DNA from: Gammaproteobacteria bacterium
GTDB taxonomy: Bacteria > Pseudomonadota > Gammaproteobacteria > SZUA-140
NCBI GenBank assembly: GCA_003230195.1
Contig: QIHH01000063.1
Span: 1-18,276 of the forward strand
Reading direction: 5' to 3'
DNA: 18,276 nucleotides
The notes under the pieces are model-generated. The model had not been told where the DNA came from. It ran no database searches and was given only the letters and a program-made list of their open reading frames with translations. Below, one piece after another: positions 15,655-18,276 of this stretch. How positions within the stretch are numbered: position 1 is the first letter of the stretch; every line of letters starts with the position of its first letter. Both the position numbers and the translations under genes were made by a program.

Positions 15655-15946
15655 ATGGAAAAACGAAACGAAAATAAACGCTACATCACGGCTTCGCATA
15701 ACCTGCGCTCAATCTCTCATCCTTTAAGATTGGCAGTACTTTGCGAGTTAACTAAAGGCCCCAGAAACGTCACCGAACTATTGGGTATCTCAACCCAACC
15801 TTTCACAGCATCTAGCAAAACTACGGATGTCAGGTGTCGTCACTAATGAACGAAGGAACCAACATGTTTATTACAGCATTGCCAGTCCTATCATCACCGA
15901 AGTGATTAAAAACCTTCGCAGTATTTATAAATTAAGCATAAAGTAA
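15655..15946 (+). pseudogene. ArsR-family regulator, frameshifted at the recognition helix
   Basis: The open frame (15655-15846, 63 aa) starts as a normal ArsR/SmtB winged-helix protein: SHNLRSISHPLRLAVLCELT, NVTELLGIS. It then runs STQPFTASSKTT to a stop. In the +1 frame the expected remainder follows: QPNLSQHLAKLR, SGVVTNERRNQHVYYSIAS, ending at a TAA at 15944-15946. The bases at 15787-15793 are ATCTCAA; one more TC would give ATCTCTCAA and the intact HTH reading LGISQPNLSQHLAKLR (97 aa in total). As written, the recognition helix and wing are lost and the protein cannot bind DNA. I see no metal- or thiol-sensing cysteine signature in the restored protein (only one Cys, in ...VLCELT). No Shine-Dalgarno precedes the ATG. 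Real mutation or sequencing error is undecided. Confidence 0.85.
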
Positions 15947-15976
15947 GTGTTTTTCCACTCTGTTAGGAAAAACACT
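15946..15976. other. Perfect 11-bp inverted repeat at the arsR end
   Basis: AGTGTTTTTCC (15946-15956) pairs perfectly with GGAAAAACACT (15966-15976) around a 9-nt loop, beginning at the last base of the restored arsR stop codon. The position suits a terminator, but no T run follows the right arm on either strand. Confidence 0.45.
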
Positions 15977-16045
15977 AGAGCATAGAGTCAATAATCAGCA
16001 CAAAATTACTCTGCTTTACTGGCCCTGACTAAGATTAATGTCCTA

Positions 16046-16071
16046 ATCTACCGCATACGCTTGCGGTAGAT
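16046..16071. terminator. GC-containing hairpin between convergent arsR and nudE
   Basis: ATCTACCGCA (16046-16055) and TGCGGTAGAT (16062-16071) form a perfect 10-bp stem with a 6-nt loop. It lies 29 bases beyond the nudE stop on the minus strand and after arsR on the plus strand, so it may serve both. The downstream base composition is only mildly T-rich, so efficiency is uncertain. Confidence 0.5.
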
Positions 16072-16100
16072 GCTCACTTACAGGTCAAGAAATACAAGGC

Positions 16101-16655
16101 TTAGGAGCGTCCTCTTTTAGCCAACAGATCCCTCACCATATAAAGCGCTGCAATACTACGTGCCTCTGTACAATCACCTTGCCGAAACAACTCATCTAGC
16201 TTTGAAATTTGCCACGGCACGACTTCTATCACCTCCGGCTCGTCGCCAGGCAATCGTTGTTCATATAGCATCTCAGCCAAAACAACATACGTCTGCTGAC
16301 TGGAATATCCAGGCGCAGAGGTCAGCGCCTTTAACAACGTTAACTGCCTTGCCCCATAGCCCACCTCTTCCATCATCTCTCGATTTGCAGCATCCAGTAC
16401 ATCTTCACCGGCCTCAATTCGCCCCTTTGGCAGTGCAAGCTCATAACGATCTACCCCTGCCGCATATTCGCGTATCAACAATACCGTTTCACCATCAAGC
16501 ATGGGCACCGCCAATACTGCGCCATACGAACTCGTCTTAAGGCGCTCGTACTGTACAATAACACCATTAGAAAACTCTAGATCCAGCGTCTCCACCTTAA
16601 ATAGGCGTGTTTCTGCCACTGTGTTAACATTTAATATTTGTGGTTTTTTGGGCAT
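16101..16655 (-). CDS. nudE: NudE-type ADP-compound Nudix hydrolase
   Basis: A 184-aa cytoplasmic Nudix hydrolase matching NudE along its length (KPQILNVNTVAETRLFKVET, LDLEFSNGVIVQYERLK, GDEPEVI). NudE cleaves ADP-ribose, NADH, Ap3A and similar ADP compounds. The Nudix box runs G78 to Y100: GRIEAGEDV then REMMEEVGY, with every G/E/R-E/E-E position intact. I start at ATG 16655 because MPKKPQILN matches the family's N-terminus and AAAGGA lies eight bases upstream; the frame stays open for twelve more residues that match nothing. It is divergent from yrfG with 81 bases between starts, the same neighbourhood as in Enterobacterales, where nudE and yrfG lie close together. Confidence 0.95.
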   Translation of the reverse strand: MPKKPQILNVNTVAETRLFKVETLDLEFSNGVIVQYERLKTSSYGAVLAVPMLDGETVLLIREYAAGVDRYELALPKGRIEAGEDVLDAANREMMEEVGYGARQLTLLKALTSAPGYSSQQTYVVLAEMLYEQRLPGDEPEVIEVVPWQISKLDELFRQGDCTEARSIAALYMVRDLLAKRGRS

Positions 16656-16736
16656 CACCAATCCTTTATCATAGCCACGATTGAGTACCACAATACCACT
16701 ACTTTTCTTGATATCAACCCTACTAGAGCATCAAAA

Positions 16737-17402
16737 ATGGTCAATTGGAATGACATACAAAACGTGCTGTTAGATATGGACGGTACACTACTTGACCTCC
16801 ATTTCGATAACTATTTCTGGCGTGAACATCTACCCACGCGTTACGCTGAAAAGCATAGCCTCAAGCTCAGCGAGGCAAAGTCCAGCCTGCTCTCTCGTTT
16901 TGAAAAGGTCGAAGGCACAATGCAGTGGTACTGCCTCGACTACTGGGCAGAAGAACTAGAGATGGACATTGTTTTTCTAAAAGAAGAGGTCAGACACTTA
17001 ATAGCAGTACACCCACATGTGATCGACTTTCTCAGGGCAATGCGTCGTTCAGGCAAACATATCGCGCTGGTCACCAATGCCCATCAAAATAGCCTAGCAC
17101 TAAAAATGAAACACACCAGTATTGGCGAATACCTTGATGCAGTGATCTCCTCACACAGTATTGGCCTACCCAAAGAAGACCCAATATTCTGGCTAAAACT
17201 GCAAAAACAGCTACCATTCAAAGCAGAGTCATCATTATTGATTGATGACAACACCACCGTGCTACGCTCTGCAAGAACCTTTGGGATTGCCCACCTGCTT
17301 GCGATCAAAAACCCCGATAGCAAACAACCTCCCTGTGACCACGGCGAGTTCGAAGCCATTGAGAGCTTCCTCGACATCACACCACTAGGGGAAAGTAGCT
17401 AA
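16737..17402 (+). CDS. yrfG: HAD-type purine nucleotidase (GMP/IMP)
   Basis: A 221-aa haloacid-dehalogenase-fold phosphatase, like E. coli YrfG, which dephosphorylates GMP and IMP. Motif I is DMDGT (D13 nucleophile, D15), motif II has T113 in LVTNAH, motif III is K146 in GLPKEDP, and motif IV is the pair D170-D171 in LLIDDN. The family-specific LLDLHFDNYFWREHLP and WYCLDYWAEEL are also present. I start at ATG 16737 (MVNWNDIQNVLLDMDG), where the family begins; the frame is open 33 codons further but that part is antisense to nudE. The Shine-Dalgarno is weak (AGAG). It is convergent with the YkgJ-type gene, the stops one base apart. Confidence 0.95.
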   Translation: MVNWNDIQNVLLDMDGTLLDLHFDNYFWREHLPTRYAEKHSLKLSEAKSSLLSRFEKVEGTMQWYCLDYWAEELEMDIVFLKEEVRHLIAVHPHVIDFLRAMRRSGKHIALVTNAHQNSLALKMKHTSIGEYLDAVISSHSIGLPKEDPIFWLKLQKQLPFKAESSLLIDDNTTVLRSARTFGIAHLLAIKNPDSKQPPCDHGEFEAIESFLDITPLGESS

Positions 17403-17403
17403 A

Positions 17404-17805
17404 CTATTTCCCCCAGCGCTTATAACGCTTTTCACAGTACTTCAATAATGCACTATAGCCATCAAAAAATAGCTCGAAGCCATTCTCTGCTGACTCATCC
17501 AATTCACAATAATCATTGCTATATTCACGACAGACTTGTGGGCGCGTATCATAGATACCACAAACCCCACCCTTTCCAAGGTGCATACAAATATTATTGA
17601 TCAATAAAAACCAGCCATCTTCATCTTTATAAAGTTGCACATCACGGTGCGCCAGCTGCCACAATAGATGATCGAAATCCTGTTTAGAGCGCGGCGTATC
17701 CACCTGCTGTGTAATATACGTACAGCACTTTGAATTGGTACAATAGCTACACTTAGTCTCCGGCGTCACATCAGCCGGAACAATTGGAATTGTCTTTCTA
17801 CCCAT
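17404..17805 (-). CDS. YkgJ-family cysteine-cluster protein
   Basis: A 133-aa protein of the YkgJ/UPF0153 cysteine-cluster family. Nine cysteines: CSYC (19, 22), CC (27, 28), C73, C82, C92, C100 and C124; the core CGIYDTRPQVCREYSNDYC is diagnostic. The cluster is thought to bind zinc or an iron-sulfur centre, but the function of the family is not known. It is convergent with yrfG, with one base between the two stop codons. The ATG at 17805 has no clear Shine-Dalgarno upstream. The next gene is divergent, with about 137 bases between starts. Confidence 0.92.
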   Translation of the reverse strand: MGRKTIPIVPADVTPETKCSYCTNSKCCTYITQQVDTPRSKQDFDHLLWQLAHRDVQLYKDEDGWFLLINNICMHLGKGGVCGIYDTRPQVCREYSNDYCELDESAENGFELFFDGYSALLKYCEKRYKRWGK

Positions 17806-17942
17806 GATAATGCACTAGCCCTTATGATTATACTGACACATTGTGGTTCTAATTGTGAACGAAGTCACCACAGAATAACAGTGCTAGCGGCACTGCACTT
17901 GCCCATACAAGCAAATGCCAGAACCAATAAAAGAACTGCGCT
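17806..17942. promoter_or_regulatory. Divergent promoter region, YkgJ gene / nucleosidase gene
   Basis: It must hold both promoters. Inverted repeats TGTGGT (17842-17847) / ACCACA (17867-17872) and CAGTGC (17879-17884) / GCACTG (17890-17895) are visible. I see no strong -35/-10 pair. Confidence 0.3.
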
Positions 17943-18276
17943 ATGATTAATATCATCATCGCACTACAGTGCGAAGCTCGCCCACTGATTGAATATTATA
18001 AGCTGCAAGGCAATGCACGACACCATGCATTTCGCTGTTACCAGAGTGATGAGATGCAATTGATCGTCAGTGGTATCGGTAAATTAGCCGCCGCGACTGC
18101 CACCACCTATCTTGCCGCAAGCACACCTGGCGCAACTTCCTGTGCATGGTTAAACCTTGGTATTGCAGGCCATGCTAACAAAGCAACTGGAGTACCATTA
18201 CTGGCACATAAACTCATCGATAATGCCAGTGAACAACAGTGGTTTCCCGGTATTGTAATGCCCATTTCATGCGATA
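17943..18276 (+). CDS. Nucleoside phosphorylase-superfamily protein, N-terminal part (cut by window edge)
   Basis: The first 111 residues are in the window. IIIALQCEARPLIEYY, then LIVSGIGKLAAATATTYLAA and WLNLGIAGH are hallmarks of the nucleoside phosphorylase/nucleosidase superfamily (MTA/SAH nucleosidase-like fold). LNLGIAGH is the conserved Gly-rich segment of the active-site region. Substrates in this family range from methylthioadenosine and S-adenosylhomocysteine to futalosine and adenosylhopane; the visible part does not decide. AAAGAA lies nine bases before the ATG. It was found directly by translation, as the frame runs off the end without a stop. Confidence 0.85.
   Translation, partial: MINIIIALQCEARPLIEYYKLQGNARHHAFRCYQSDEMQLIVSGIGKLAAATATTYLAASTPGATSCAWLNLGIAGHANKATGVPLLAHKLIDNASEQQWFPGIVMPISCD

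Overview
The window looks like chromosomal DNA of a gammaproteobacterium. The evidence is the metH, tex, nudE and yrfG homologues (all close to Enterobacterales-type family lengths and motifs), the HopJ-like and DUF6164-like small proteins typical of gammaproteobacteria, and the moderate GC content. I cannot resolve the genus. Almost everything is conserved core or housekeeping sequence; there is no phage, CRISPR array, tRNA or rRNA that I can see.

Layout. 1-622: an insertion-sequence graveyard, with the C-terminal tail of an IS66-family TnpC (+) abutting the N-terminal third of an ISL3-family transposase (-). Both are broken by stops. 623-996: no gene, but two small palindromes and a possible REP/RAYT-type repeat remnant. 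997-4674: metH, cobalamin-dependent methionine synthase (-). 5032-5730: a TetR-type regulator, divergent from metH. 6010-6595: a cold-shock-type pair, a CspA-family protein followed by a single-RRM RNA-binding protein, separated by three consecutive perfect RNA hairpins. 6798-10285: a tight minus-strand operon, tex then hopJ then an inositol-monophosphatase-family gene. 10365-11120: a multipass membrane protein with two internal repeats (-). 11425-11799: a DUF6164-like membrane-tailed protein (+). 12471-15587: a 1038-residue secreted surface protein (signal peptide, CSLREA-type start, beta-helix, choice-of-anchor-like end, four DUF11 repeats, C-terminal sorting-like tail). 15655-15946: a frameshifted ArsR-family regulator. 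16101-17402: nudE (-) and yrfG (+), divergent with overlapping 5' regions. 17404-17805: YkgJ-type cysteine-cluster protein (-). 17943-end: start of a nucleoside-phosphorylase-superfamily gene, cut by the window edge.

The most useful observations are two small indels in otherwise well-conserved genes, each at a short tandem repeat. A GCCA duplication truncates hopJ; removing one copy restores the family C-terminus and places its stop codon directly against the next gene's start. Loss of one TC unit in arsR cuts off its recognition helix and everything after it; adding it back restores a textbook ArsR HTH. Either these are real recent mutations (or slipped-strand switches), or they are errors in the assembled sequence. 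The other points of interest are the large surface protein, the internally duplicated membrane protein and the hairpin-rich cold-shock locus. I see no convincing new multi-gene defence or metabolic system.
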